A stretch of 64,000 nt of DNA from Nocardia asteroides (GTDB taxonomy: Bacteria > Actinomycetota > Actinomycetes > Mycobacteriales > Mycobacteriaceae), in contig NZ_CP089214.1 in the NCBI RefSeq assembly GCF_021183625.1, forward strand, positions 4,526,001 to 4,590,000, given 5' to 3'. A program made the translations under genes and the position numbers. The notes below the pieces were generated by a model that had not been told where the DNA came from, searched no databases, and was given only the letters and a program-made list of their open reading frames with translations. This document shows, one piece after another, positions 27,870-38,855 of this stretch (its first letter is position 1; each line of letters opens with the position of its first letter).

Positions 27870-28259
27870 TCAGTACTGCTTGCAGGTGTCGGCGACCCGC
27901 TGGAGGACGCCCGCGAGCTGCTGGGTGCGAGGGTCGTTCTGGGCCTGCTGGGCCGCCTCCGGGTTCTCCTGGATGGCGCGCTGGAGCTCGGCGCGGCGCT
28001 GCTCGACGGGGACGTCGAAGCGCTCGGCGAGCTCGGCCTTCTGGCTGGGGTAGGAGTCGATCAGGGCGGCGAGTTCCGGGGCCTGGTCGTGCAGCGCGGC
28101 GTCCACCTGGGCGAAGCTGCAGTCGGAGCGCAGCAGCGGCTCGGCCAGCTGATCCAGCGGGGCGGCCGAGGCCACGCCCGACGAGAACAGCACCCCGAAG
28201 GCGGCGATGCCGCTCGCGGCGAGGGTGGCGACGATGGGGCGACTGCGGAATGACGTCAT
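27870..28259 (-). CDS. hemophore-like exported protein (MHB domain)
   Basis: A 129-residue secreted helical protein with a Sec signal peptide cleaved near VASA (residue 32). Two cysteines, Cys47 (LLRSDCSFAQVDAAL) and Cys126 (VADTCKQY), are placed as in the mycobacterial haem-binding MHB family, where they form a disulphide joining first and last helices. Haem binding is assumed from family membership only; no clear haem-ligand Tyr/His pair stands out. ATG 28259. It lies just upstream of prrA on the same strand. Confidence 0.75.
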   Translation of the reverse strand: MTSFRSRPIVATLAASGIAAFGVLFSSGVASAAPLDQLAEPLLRSDCSFAQVDAALHDQAPELAALIDSYPSQKAELAERFDVPVEQRRAELQRAIQENPEAAQQAQNDPRTQQLAGVLQRVADTCKQY

Positions 28260-28395
28260 GTGTAGCTCCAGATCATCGGGGGTGCGCCGCCCTCGCGAGC
28301 GGCGATCACCCGAAGGGTATTGCCGTGGACTGGCATGCCCCTGAAGCGTCTCTGAGGAAACTGTGAGGACGAAAAGTCGCGAGATCGTAAAGTAG

Positions 28396-30336
<1,941 letters not shown>

Positions 30337-30686
30337 CGGTGCTCCCTCGTTCGCCAGTCCTGCGATGTCTACTCGGTGACCTTCCGCTCGGCTGCACCCG
30401 CCTCGATAGATCAGCACGATTGTGGCAGACTTCACGCGACGCCCGGACGGGTGCCGCGACCTCCGGTTTTGCCAGAAACAGGCGATACCGAGCCGGTACC
30501 TGTAGACGGCGTCACCCGAGACGTTATTGATCCGTTAGAATCCGATGTCACTTGTTTGGGCCGTCGCAGACGCAAATTCTCGGCCAGCCGCACCTCTGGG
30601 CCAGCTCCACTTGTCGAGCCAAGCACGCGATTGTGGAAGTTCGCTGATGGTGCGTGGCGGAGGCCAGTTTGGAAAGTGAGTGGGAG
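30337..30686. promoter_or_regulatory. divergent intergenic region, prpE / conservon
   Basis: This 350-bp gap is visibly richer in A/T than its surroundings and I find no convincing gene in it. A TAGAAT box at 30536-30541 could serve the conservon operon, and a TATCGA-like box on the minus strand near 30408-30413 could serve prpE. No strong -35 elements or terminator are seen. Confidence 0.4.
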
Positions 30687-33600
30687 ATGCGTGACGCCGC
30701 TAGGTCCGGCAAGAAGCGCTGGGCGCTCGGCAACTGGGACCTGCGCTGGAAGGTCACGGCCGTGCTCGCCGTGCCGCTCGCGGTCGCGGTCGGCCTCGGC
30801 GTTTCGAGGATCACCTCGGAGTTCACGGAGGCCAACCGGCTCGCCCAGGTGGCCGAGAACGTCACCGCGATTCCGGCCGTCACCGGCCTGAGCGCGAACG
30901 TCGCGACCGTCGTCGGTTCCCAGATGGTGTCGCTGATGCCCGGCTCGTCGGTGGTCACCGACCAGAACCTGACCGACCTGGACAAGGCGATCGGCGAGGC
31001 CGAGGGCGCCGCGGGCCGCCTGGACGGCGTCACCGGCGCCCGCGCGGCGCTGGACAGCATGATCAACGACGCCAAGGCCGTGCAGACCCAGGGCAAGTCC
31101 CCGACGCTGCAGTACTCGGACGGCCTCGGCGTCATCGACCGGGTCCGCAACAACAGCATCCGGATCGTGGAATCGGCCGTCGGCCAGGTCAGCGACCCCG
31201 GGGTGGACCAGGCCAAGCTGCGGCTCGTCGACTCGCTGAACACCCGCGCCACCCTGGTCTCCGAGCTGGCGGGCTTCGCCGAGGTGCTGCGCGACCGGGA
31301 CGCGGGCGTGCAGTCCTTCCTCACCGGCGCCGCCGCCGAGCGGCAGCTGCTGAACGTGCTCGCCAACCGCTTCCCCGCGGGCGACACCTCCATCGCCGAC
31401 CTGCGCGCGGGCATCGACACCCGCACCGAGCTGCTCACCGGCCCCGCCGCGACCGCGGGCCAGCTGCCCATCGGCGAGCTGAAGAACTCGCTCACCGGCA
31501 GCCTCGACGTCTACGAGCGGGTGGTCGCGCGGGCGACCCGCGACATCGACACCGCGATGAACTCGCTGGCCTCGACGGCCAACCGGGACGCCTTCACCTA
31601 CACCGCCGTCGTGATCGCGACCATCCTCGCCGCGCTGCTGCTCGCCGTCTTCGTCGCGCGCTCGATGATCGTGCCGCTGCACCGGCTGCGGCTGGCCGCG
31701 CTGCGGGTCGCCGAGAGCGACCTGCCGCACGAGGTCGCCCAGCTGCGCACCGGCGCCGCCCCCGAGGACGTGCCGCTGGAGCCGATGCCGATCCGCAGCT
31801 CCGAGGAGATCGGCCAGCTGGCCCGCGCGGTCGACGACATCCACGGCCAGGCGCTGCGCCTCGCGAGCGACCAGGCGCAGATGCGCTCCCAGGTCAACGA
31901 CATGTTCGAGACCCTGGCGCGGCGCTCCAAGTCGCTCGTCGACCATCAGCTCAGCCTGATCGAGGCGATGGAGTACGACGAGAAGGACCCGCGGCTGCTG
32001 GAGAACCTCTTCCGGCTCGACCACCTCGCCGCCCGCATGCGCCGCAACGGCGACAACCTGCTCATCCTGGCCGGCACCAAGCAGCGCAGGGCCAAGTCGG
32101 CCCCGGTCGAGATCGCCGACGTGCTGCGCGCCGCCATCTCCGAGGTGGAGGACTACGAGCGGGTCAAGCTCGGCGCCACCCCGCGCGGCTCGCTCAAGGA
32201 GCCGGCCGCCTCCGACCTCGCGCACCTCTTCGCCGAGCTGCTGGACAACGCGCTGCGCGCCTCCCCGCCGGAGACCGACGTCAAGTTCACCTTCGCGCAG
32301 GCGCACGACCAGGGGCTGCTGATCGAGGTCGCGGACCGCGGCATCGGCATGCCGCCGCCGGAGATGGCCGAGATCAACCGCAGGCTGGAGAAGACCGCCG
32401 AGCCGGGGCCGGACACCGCGCGGCACATGGGCCTCTTCGTGGTCGGCAGGCTGGCCGAGCGGCACGGCCTCACCGTGCGGCTGCGCCCCACCTTCGACAC
32501 CGCGCGCGACCCGGGCGTCACCGTGACCGTGCACGTCCCGGTCGGGCTGATCGTCTCCGGCCAGGCCGGTGTGCCCAAGGCCGCGCCTGCCGTGCCGTCG
32601 CCCGGCCAGCCGCAGCGCCCGCAGCAGGCCGCCCCCGCGGCGCCTGCTCCGGCCGCGCCGATGCAGACCCGTTCCATCCAGCGGACAACGGGCGGAAACG
32701 TCATGGTGACCGTCGACCCCGGGGTCAGCGGACCGATCTCCGCCGGCACCGGCGCACCGCCCGCCGCGGCGGGTGCGGGCGGCGGGCTGCCGCAGCGGCA
32801 GCCGGGCAATGCCATGGCCTCGGCGAGCGGGCAGCCGGGCGGGGCGAGCCTGCGCTCCTCCTCCGAAGCGGCGCAGGCCGCACAGGCCGCACAGGCGGCG
32901 GGGTCGGGGAACACCCCGCAGCTGGGCAAGCTGGCGGCGGCGAACCTGCCGAAGCGCACGGTCGGCGGAGCGGTGCCGCCGCGTCAGCCGGGTACTCCGC
33001 AGCCGGCGCCCGGCGGTACGCCGCCGCGCGCGCCAGGGCAGAACGGAACCGGCGGGCTGCCGCAGCGGCAGCCGGGCGCGAACGGTGCGCCCGGGGCCGC
33101 CGGTGGCGGGCTGCCGCAGCGGCAGCCGGGGGCCAACGGTGCTCCCGCCGGGGAGCGGCCGGGTGATTCGGCGCCGCCCTCCGGGCCGGTGAACCTGGCG
33201 GGTGCGCCCGCCGAGCCGCGGACCGAACGTCCCGGTGGGCTGCCACAGCGGCAGCCGGGTGCCTCGGGCGCGCCGCGGCCGGCGCCGGGGATCTCGCATC
33301 CTGGCACCGGAGCCATTCCACAGCGCCGTCCCGGCGCCGAGCCGCCGCGCGAGCCCGCCTCCGGGCTGCCGCCGCGGGAGCCGCGGGAGACGCCGCTGCC
33401 CTCGCGTGAGGTGCCGCTGGCGTCGCGGGAGACCGGGTTGCCGCAGCGGCAGTCCGGTGCCGATCGCGGTGCGCCGCCGCAGCGGGACGGGCTCGCCGGG
33501 CGCGAGACCGGGCTTCCGCAGCGCGGTGAGCAGGGATCCCGCGAGGGTGGGCTGCCGCAGCGTGGTGCGCCCGGGCTGCCCCAGCGGGGCGAGAGCGGGG

Positions 33601-35030
33601 TGCCCGGCCGTGAGGGTGGGCTGCCGCAGCGGGACGGTCTCGTCGGCCGGGACACCGGCCTTCCGCAGCGCGGGGAGAACGGTCTGCCGTCCCGCGACGG
33701 CGGGTTGCCGCAGCGTGGGGAGAACGGCTTGCCCCAGCGGGGTGAGAACGGTCTGCCCCAGCGCGATGGCGGTCTGCCCCAGCGTGGGGAGAGCGGCCTT
33801 CCGCAGCGGGGCGACGGCGGTCTCCCGCAGCGCGACGCTGGTCTTCCGCAGCGCGGCGAGAGCGGGTTGCCCCAGCGGGGCGAGAACGGTCTCCCGCAGC
33901 GCGGGGAGAACGGTCTGCCTCAGCGAGGCGAGAACGGCCTGCCTCAGCGAGGCGAGAACGGCCTGCCTCAGCGAGGCGAGAACGGCCTGCCGCAGCGCGA
34001 TGGGGGACTCCCGCAGCGTGGCGACAACAACCTCCCGCAGCGCGGCGAGAGTGGTCTTCCGCAGCGCGGGGAGAACGGCCTCCCGCAGCGGGGCGACAAC
34101 AGCCTCCCGCAGCGCGACGGCGGACTCCCGCAGCGTGGCGACAACAGCCTTCCGCTGCGCGGGGAGAGCGGTCTTCCGCAGCGCGACGGTGGTCTTCCGC
34201 AGCGTGGGGAGAACGGCCTGCCCCAGCGGGGCGAGAACGGTCTCCCGCAGCGCGACGGTGGTCTCCCGCAGCGGGGCGACAACAGCCTGTCGCAGCGCGA
34301 CGGTGGTCTCCCCCAACGGGGCGAGAACGGTCTCCCCCAACGGGGTGACAACAGCCTGTCGCAGCGCGGCGAGGCGGGACACCCGCAGCGCGGGGAGAAC
34401 GGCCTGCCCGGCCTGCCCCAGCGGGGCGAGAACGGCCTGCCGACCCGGCAGCCGGGCACGCAGACCCCGCCCGGCCTCCCGCGCCGTAACCCCGGAGCCA
34501 TGGTGGCCCCGCACGAGCCCCCACCGCCGAGCGTCGCGCTCCCGCGCCGCGCCCCGGCCGGGCCCACCTCCGGCGCCCAGCCGGAGGTCGGCGCGGAGAC
34601 CGGGCGGCACAGCAGGGCCAACCCGCAGCGCACCGCCTCGTTCTTCCAGAGCAGGCTGCAGCCCGCCCCCGAGGGCGGCGTCGCGGCAGGCGGTTCGCCG
34701 ATCTTCGCCGAGATGATGTCGGCGTGGCTCTCCGACCCCGACCCGGACCGGTCCGAGGTCGCCGCCGCGTTCGAATCGCCCGGCGACGAGGGCTGGCTCG
34801 CTGCCCGCAGGGCCAGCGAGGCCCAGGCCGAGAACCGCACCGCCGCGGGGCTGCCGCAACGCAATCCGGGTGTCCGGCTCGTTCCGGGCGCCGTGAGCGG
34901 CCAGGCCAACCGGACCCCGCCGCGCGATCCCGAAACGATCAGGTCCAGCTTGAGTCGTCACCAGCAGGGCGTCCGGGATGGCCGCGCCATGAGAGCAATG
35001 AACCTAACCGGAGATAAAGGAGACCTATGA
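30687..35030 (+). CDS. nitrate/nitrite-sensor histidine-kinase-like protein with giant LPQR-repeat tail
   Basis: The 1447-residue membrane sensor is the first gene of a conservon (cvnA-like; Rv3365c type). Helix 1 spans about 22-41, an extracellular NIT-type helical domain spans 50-295, helix 2 spans about 303-324, then a HAMP linker. The LDHLAARMRRNGDN region (His446 the likely phospho-acceptor) leads to an ATPase with ELLDNALRASPP (517-528) and DRGIGM (550-555). After residue ~625 an ~820-residue Pro/Gly/Gln/Arg tail carries about 38 exact LPQR motifs. ATG 30687 has GGAAAG upstream; GTG 30654 is an alternative. The stop overlaps the roadblock gene (ATGA). Signal and partner of the tail are unknown. 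Confidence 0.9.
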   Translation: MRDAARSGKKRWALGNWDLRWKVTAVLAVPLAVAVGLGVSRITSEFTEANRLAQVAENVTAIPAVTGLSANVATVVGSQMVSLMPGSSVVTDQNLTDLDKAIGEAEGAAGRLDGVTGARAALDSMINDAKAVQTQGKSPTLQYSDGLGVIDRVRNNSIRIVESAVGQVSDPGVDQAKLRLVDSLNTRATLVSELAGFAEVLRDRDAGVQSFLTGAAAERQLLNVLANRFPAGDTSIADLRAGIDTRTELLTGPAATAGQLPIGELKNSLTGSLDVYERVVARATRDIDTAMNSLASTANRDAFTYTAVVIATILAALLLAVFVARSMIVPLHRLRLAALRVAESDLPHEVAQLRTGAAPEDVPLEPMPIRSSEEIGQLARAVDDIHGQALRLASDQAQMRSQVNDMFETLARRSKSLVDHQLSLIEAMEYDEKDPRLLENLFRLDHLAARMRRNGDNLLILAGTKQRRAKSAPVEIADVLRAAISEVEDYERVKLGATPRGSLKEPAASDLAHLFAELLDNALRASPPETDVKFTFAQAHDQGLLIEVADRGIGMPPPEMAEINRRLEKTAEPGPDTARHMGLFVVGRLAERHGLTVRLRPTFDTARDPGVTVTVHVPVGLIVSGQAGVPKAAPAVPSPGQPQRPQQAAPAAPAPAAPMQTRSIQRTTGGNVMVTVDPGVSGPISAGTGAPPAAAGAGGGLPQRQPGNAMASASGQPGGASLRSSSEAAQAAQAAQAAGSGNTPQLGKLAAANLPKRTVGGAVPPRQPGTPQPAPGGTPPRAPGQNGTGGLPQRQPGANGAPGAAGGGLPQRQPGANGAPAGERPGDSAPPSGPVNLAGAPAEPRTERPGGLPQRQPGASGAPRPAPGISHPGTGAIPQRRPGAEPPREPASGLPPREPRETPLPSREVPLASRETGLPQRQSGADRGAPPQRDGLAGRETGLPQRGEQGSREGGLPQRGAPGLPQRGESGVPGREGGLPQRDGLVGRDTGLPQRGENGLPSRDGGLPQRGENGLPQRGENGLPQRDGGLPQRGESGLPQRGDGGLPQRDAGLPQRGESGLPQRGENGLPQRGENGLPQRGENGLPQRGENGLPQRGENGLPQRDGGLPQRGDNNLPQRGESGLPQRGENGLPQRGDNSLPQRDGGLPQRGDNSLPLRGESGLPQRDGGLPQRGENGLPQRGENGLPQRDGGLPQRGDNSLSQRDGGLPQRGENGLPQRGDNSLSQRGEAGHPQRGENGLPGLPQRGENGLPTRQPGTQTPPGLPRRNPGAMVAPHEPPPPSVALPRRAPAGPTSGAQPEVGAETGRHSRANPQRTASFFQSRLQPAPEGGVAAGGSPIFAEMMSAWLSDPDPDRSEVAAAFESPGDEGWLAARRASEAQAENRTAAGLPQRNPGVRLVPGAVSGQANRTPPRDPETIRSSLSRHQQGVRDGRAMRAMNLTGDKGDL
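33435..34455 (+). repeat. coding minisatellite encoding LPQR repeats
   Basis: Inside the sensor gene, 18-27 bp units encode GLPQRGEN, GLPQRD, GLPQRGES, GLPQRGDN and variants in tandem. The densest block is near 33700-34400, where identical GLPQRGEN units occur up to five in a row. Sparser LPQRQPG units begin upstream near 32785. The units keep the reading frame, so slippage changes tail length in whole repeats. Confidence 0.9.
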
Positions 35031-35440
35031 ACCCCGATCTAGGTGGTACGAACCGTCAGCTCGATTGGCTGGTTTCGAACTTCGCCAACGAGGTTCCCGG
35101 CGTTGCCCACGCAGTCCTTGTCTCCGCCGACGGCCTACTCATGGCCGCGAGTGCGCAACTGCCCGTCGACCGGGCAGAACAGCTCTCCGCGGTCACAGCG
35201 GGCCTGGCCAGTCTCTCGGTCGGTGTGTCGAATCTGTTCGAAGGCGGTACGGTACTGCAATCCGTCGTCGAGATGGAGCATGGCTACCTCCTGCTGATGG
35301 CTGTGGGCGACGGGTCGTACCTCGCGGTACTGACCAACACGTCCTGCGACATCGGCCAGGTCGGATACGAAATGGCCTTGTTGGTGGAGCGTGTGGGCCA
35401 GACGGTGCAGGCCACCCCACGCGTCACGATGGGTTCCTGA
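35027..35440 (+). CDS. roadblock/LC7 domain protein (conservon B)
   Basis: The 137-residue product is a roadblock/LC7 fold (NEVPGVAHAVLVSADGLLMAAS, LSVGVSNLFEGG, YLLLMAVGDGSYLAVLTNTSCDIGQVGYEMALL). In conservons this protein works with the sensor kinase and the small GTPase, probably as a scaffold or GTPase regulator. ATG 35027 overlaps the sensor's stop codon. It is cytoplasmic. It corresponds to Rv3364c-type proteins. Confidence 0.94.
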   Translation: MNPDLGGTNRQLDWLVSNFANEVPGVAHAVLVSADGLLMAASAQLPVDRAEQLSAVTAGLASLSVGVSNLFEGGTVLQSVVEMEHGYLLLMAVGDGSYLAVLTNTSCDIGQVGYEMALLVERVGQTVQATPRVTMGS

Positions 35441-35447
35441 TGGTGGG

Positions 35448-35822
35448 ATGGACATAGACGATCACCGCATGGGAGGCGCCGAGCCCAGTCTCGTTCGCCC
35501 GTACTCGCTGACCGCGGGCCGCACGAGGCCTGCGGTCGAGTTGGCGTTGGAGGCGCTCGTCGCCTCCCATCCGGTCGCCCTGGAGCGGCAGTTCGAACTG
35601 TCCAACATCGAAACGTCCATCGTGGAGTTGTGCAGAGAATCGCCGTCCGTCGCCGAGGTCGCGGCGCGGCTCGGGATACCGATCGGCGTGGCCCGGGTCC
35701 TCGTGGCAGACCTCATCGAAGCGGGCCATGTCCGCGTCTCGGCGACTTTGAAAGACGATTCCAGCGACGATGAGCGTCGCGAGCTGATCGAAAGGGTTCT
35801 CAGTGGACTCCGGCGTATTTGA
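35448..35822 (+). CDS. DUF742 protein (conservon C)
   Basis: The 124-residue product has the DUF742 signature: VRPYSLTAGRTRP at the N-terminus and a winged-helix-like body (IVELCRESPSVAEVAARLGIPIGVARVLVADLIEAGHVRV). I chose ATG 35448, 7 bp after the roadblock stop; ATG 35469 would also leave the domain intact. It overlaps the GTPase gene by 20 bp. The fold suggests DNA or protein binding, but the role in conservons is not established. Confidence 0.92.
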   Translation: MDIDDHRMGGAEPSLVRPYSLTAGRTRPAVELALEALVASHPVALERQFELSNIETSIVELCRESPSVAEVAARLGIPIGVARVLVADLIEAGHVRVSATLKDDSSDDERRELIERVLSGLRRI

Positions 35823-36405
35823 TTCGACGGCGCAGGTCGACACCCGCACCAGCAAGCCGACGTCGGCGAAGATCGTCGTGGCGGGGGGTTTCGGCGTCGG
35901 CAAGACCACCATGGTCGGCGCCGTCTCCGAGATCGTCCCGCTCCGTACCGAGGCGCTGGTGACCAATGCCAGCACCGGAATCGACAATCTGACCGGCATC
36001 CCGATGAAGTCCACCACCACCGTGGCCATGGACTTCGGCCGGATCAGCCTCGCCGACGACCTGGTCCTCTACCTGTTCGGCACGCCGGGGCAGTACCGCT
36101 TCTGGTTCATGTGGGACGACCTGATCCGCGGCGCCATCGGCGCCGTCGTCCTGGTCGACACCCGCAGGCTGGAGGACAGCTTCGCCGCGGTCGACTACTT
36201 CGAGGCGCGCAACCTGCCGTTCCTGGTGGCGCTGAACGAGTTCGACGACTCGCCGCGGTACCCGCTGGAGGACATCCGGCAGGCGCTCGCGGTCCCCGCC
36301 GACGTGCCGATCATGTCGATCGACGCGCGGCGGCGGGAGCCGGCCAAGCAGGCGCTGGTCTCGCTCACCGAGTACGCGCTGCGCAAGGTGATGCAGGGCT
36401 ACTGA
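35803..36405 (+). CDS. conservon small GTPase (ATP/GTP-binding protein, MglA-like)
   Basis: The 200-residue product is a Ras-like G protein with Walker A GGFGVGKTT near residues 28-36, switch region TTTVAMDFGRI, the G3 sequence LFGTPGQYRF and ALNEFDD in place of NKxD. No lipidation site is seen. In Streptomyces and mycobacteria this protein completes the sensor-roadblock-DUF742-GTPase set. GTG 35803 lies inside the DUF742 gene, so translation is coupled. accD3 begins 10 bp downstream. Confidence 0.93.
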   Translation: MDSGVFDSTAQVDTRTSKPTSAKIVVAGGFGVGKTTMVGAVSEIVPLRTEALVTNASTGIDNLTGIPMKSTTTVAMDFGRISLADDLVLYLFGTPGQYRFWFMWDDLIRGAIGAVVLVDTRRLEDSFAAVDYFEARNLPFLVALNEFDDSPRYPLEDIRQALAVPADVPIMSIDARRREPAKQALVSLTEYALRKVMQGY

Positions 36406-36415
36406 GCGCGGCCGC

Positions 36416-37918
36416 GTGGGCACGTCCGCACGAGAACTCATCGATCGGCTGCTCGACCCGGGTACCTTCGCGAGCTGGGACCGGCCACCCGTGCCGGTGG
36501 CCGAATCGCGCTCGTACCGAACGGAACTGGCGAAGGCCGCCGCGGCAGCGGGCACCGACGAGTCGGTGCTCACCGGTGAAGGGCTGCTGCGCGGCCGCCG
36601 GGTCGCGGTGATCGCGTGCGAGTTCGGCTTCCTGGCCGGCTCGATCGGGGTCGCCGCGGCGGAGCGGATCACGGCGGCGATCGAGCGCGCCACCGCGCTC
36701 GGGCTGCCCCTCGTCGCCTCGCCGACCTCGGGCGGCACCCGGATGCAGGAGGGCACCGTCGCCTTCGTGCAGATGGTGAAGATCGCCGGTGCGGTGGCCG
36801 CGCACAAGGCTGCCGGTCACCCCTACCTGGTCTACCTGCGCAATCCGACCATGGGCGGGGTCTTCGCGTCCTGGGGCTCGCTGGGGCACATGACCTTCGC
36901 CGAGCCGGGCGCGCTGATCGGCTTCCTCGGGCCGCGGGTCTACGAGGCGCTCTACGGAGAGCCGTTCCCGGACGGCGTGCAGACGGCGGAGAACCTCTAC
37001 CGCCGCGGCGTGATCGACGGGGTCGTCGGGCTCACCGTCTTCCGGCGGATCGCCTACCGCGCGCTGAGCGTGCTCAGCGGGGCCGTCGTCCCGGACCCTG
37101 CCACCGGCAGGGCCGACCGGTTCGTCCCCACGCTCGGTGCGGCCGAAAGTACCGCTCCGGCCTGGGAATCGGTCCTCATCTCGCGCAAGCCGGACCGGCC
37201 CGGGCTGCGCGACCTGCTGCGCCACGTCACGCACCGGGTGCCGCTGAGCGGCACCGGGCAGGGTGAGCACGACCGCACCGTCGTGCACGCGCTCGCCCGC
37301 TTCCGCGGCCGCCCGTGCATCGTCTTCGGCCACGACCGGGCCGGTCACGGCACCGATGCGATGGGGCCGGCCGCGCTGCGCGAGGCGCGCCGCAGCATGG
37401 CTCTCGCGCGCGAGCTGAAGCTCCCGCTGGTACTGGTCATCGACACCGCGGGGGCGGCGCTCTCGAAGGAGGCCGAGGAACGGGGCCTCGCCCCGGAGAT
37501 CGCCCGCTGCATCGCCGACCTCGTCACCCTGCCGACCCCGACCCTCTCGGTGCTGCTCGGCCAGGGCGCGGGCGGCGGCGCGCTGGCCCTGCTCCCCGCC
37601 GACCGGGTGCTCGCCGCCACGCACGCCTGGCTCGCCCCGCTGCCGCCGGAGGGGGCGAGCGCGATCGTGCACCGGGACACCGGGCGCGCACCCGAGCTGG
37701 CCGCCGCGCAGCGCATCGGCGCCGCCGAGCTGCTCGCCGACGGCGTGGTCGACCGGATCGTGCCCGAGCTGCCGGACGCCGCCGCCGAGCCGGTGGCCTT
37801 CGCCCGCCGGACCGTCGCGGTGATCGCGGACGAGCTGGCCGGGCTCGCCGCCGGGCCGGGCGGCGACCGCGCGCCCGCCAGGTATCGCCGCTACCGGAGG
37901 CTCGGATTGCCCGGCTAG
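36416..37918 (+). CDS. accD3: acetyl-CoA carboxylase carboxyltransferase AccD3 (fused beta/alpha)
   Basis: The 500-residue protein carries both crotonase-fold halves of acetyl-CoA carboxylase carboxyltransferase. The N-half has GSIGVAAAERITAAIERA and SPTSGGTRMQEG. The C-half has HDRAGHGTDAMGPAALREARRSMALA, DTAGAALSKEAEERGLAPEIA and GQGAGGGALALLPADRVLA. No zinc-finger cysteines are present at the N-terminus. Length and order match AccD3 (Rv0904c). GTG 36416 lies 10 bp after the GTPase stop, so it appears to be carried on the conservon message. It would act with a biotinylated AccA-type subunit encoded elsewhere. Confidence 0.9.
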   Translation: MGTSARELIDRLLDPGTFASWDRPPVPVAESRSYRTELAKAAAAAGTDESVLTGEGLLRGRRVAVIACEFGFLAGSIGVAAAERITAAIERATALGLPLVASPTSGGTRMQEGTVAFVQMVKIAGAVAAHKAAGHPYLVYLRNPTMGGVFASWGSLGHMTFAEPGALIGFLGPRVYEALYGEPFPDGVQTAENLYRRGVIDGVVGLTVFRRIAYRALSVLSGAVVPDPATGRADRFVPTLGAAESTAPAWESVLISRKPDRPGLRDLLRHVTHRVPLSGTGQGEHDRTVVHALARFRGRPCIVFGHDRAGHGTDAMGPAALREARRSMALARELKLPLVLVIDTAGAALSKEAEERGLAPEIARCIADLVTLPTPTLSVLLGQGAGGGALALLPADRVLAATHAWLAPLPPEGASAIVHRDTGRAPELAAAQRIGAAELLADGVVDRIVPELPDAAAEPVAFARRTVAVIADELAGLAAGPGGDRAPARYRRYRRLGLPG

Positions 37919-37979
37919 GTGGGCCAACACACCGAAACCGTCGTTGACGCCGCTCCCAACTCTTCCTACGGTCGGTTGT

Positions 37980-38834
37980 GTGACTTTCCGAAGCGATAAG
38001 AGCGCCGTACCGACGATCGTCCTGCCCGACGGGAACGTGATCCCGCAACTCGGCTTCGGAGTGTTCCAGGTGCCGGCCGACGAGGCGGCGAGCGTCGTCA
38101 CCAAGGCGCTCGAGGTGGGTTACCGCAGCATCGACACCGCCGCCATCTACGGCAACGAGGAGGGCACCGGCCGGGCCATCCGCGAGTCCGGACTGCCCCG
38201 CGACGAGGTCTACGTGACCACCAAGCTGTGGAATTCCGAGCAGGGGTACGACTCCACGCTGCGCGCCTTCGACGAGAGCCTGAAGCGGCTCGGCCTGGAC
38301 TACCTCGACCTCTACCTGGTGCACTGGCCGGTGCCGAAGGCCGACCGCTACGTCGACACCTTCAAGGCATTCCAGGCGCTCAAGGCCGACGGCCGGGTCC
38401 GCTCGATCGGCGTCTCCAACTTCACCCCCGCCCACCTGGAGCGGATCATCGCCGAGACCGGCGAGATCCCCGCCGTCAACCAGGTCGAGCTGCACCCGCG
38501 CTTCATCCAGGCGCCGCTGCGCTCGTTCCACCAGTCGCACGCCATCGCCACCGAGGCGTGGAGCCCGCTCGGCCAGGGGCAGGTGCTGGACGACCCGGTG
38601 ATCGCCTCGATCGCGAAGCAGGTCGAGCGCACCCCGGCCCAGGTCGTCATCCGCTGGCACCTGCAGCTCGGCAATATCGTGATCCCCAAGTCGGTGACGC
38701 CGGAGCGCATCGAGTCCAACTTCGACGTCTTCGGCTTCGAGCTCACCGACGAGCAGGTCGAGGCGATCAGCGGCCTGAACGCCGACGCCCGCATCGGCGG
38801 CGACCCGGAGACGCTGACCGCCGGGCTGGACTGA
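37980..38834 (+). CDS. aldo/keto reductase
   Basis: The 284-residue NADPH-dependent (alpha/beta)8 reductase has the catalytic tetrad Asp52, Tyr57, Lys82 and His115 in DTAAIYGNE, TTKLW and LVHWP, and the C-terminal NADPH-binding IPKSVTPERIESNFDVF. It reduces aldehydes or ketones such as methylglyoxal. GTG 37980 follows a TACGGT box at 37967-37972 with no ribosome-binding site, so it may be leaderless. The physiological substrate is unknown. Confidence 0.93.
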   Translation: MTFRSDKSAVPTIVLPDGNVIPQLGFGVFQVPADEAASVVTKALEVGYRSIDTAAIYGNEEGTGRAIRESGLPRDEVYVTTKLWNSEQGYDSTLRAFDESLKRLGLDYLDLYLVHWPVPKADRYVDTFKAFQALKADGRVRSIGVSNFTPAHLERIIAETGEIPAVNQVELHPRFIQAPLRSFHQSHAIATEAWSPLGQGQVLDDPVIASIAKQVERTPAQVVIRWHLQLGNIVIPKSVTPERIESNFDVFGFELTDEQVEAISGLNADARIGGDPETLTAGLD

Positions 38835-38855
38835 CGCCACGGCGAGCCGGGTCGA

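Noticed and set aside
30432..34961. A 1500-codon open frame antisense to the sensor kinase, rich in LRQ/LGQ repeats
   Set aside because: It mirrors the LPQR minisatellite on the opposite strand, has no domain or ribosome-binding site, and the sense frame has complete kinase domains.
34980..35027. A possible promoter before the roadblock gene
   Set aside because: The ATGA overlap with the sensor stop codon indicates translation from the upstream message, and no clear -10/-35 pair is visible.
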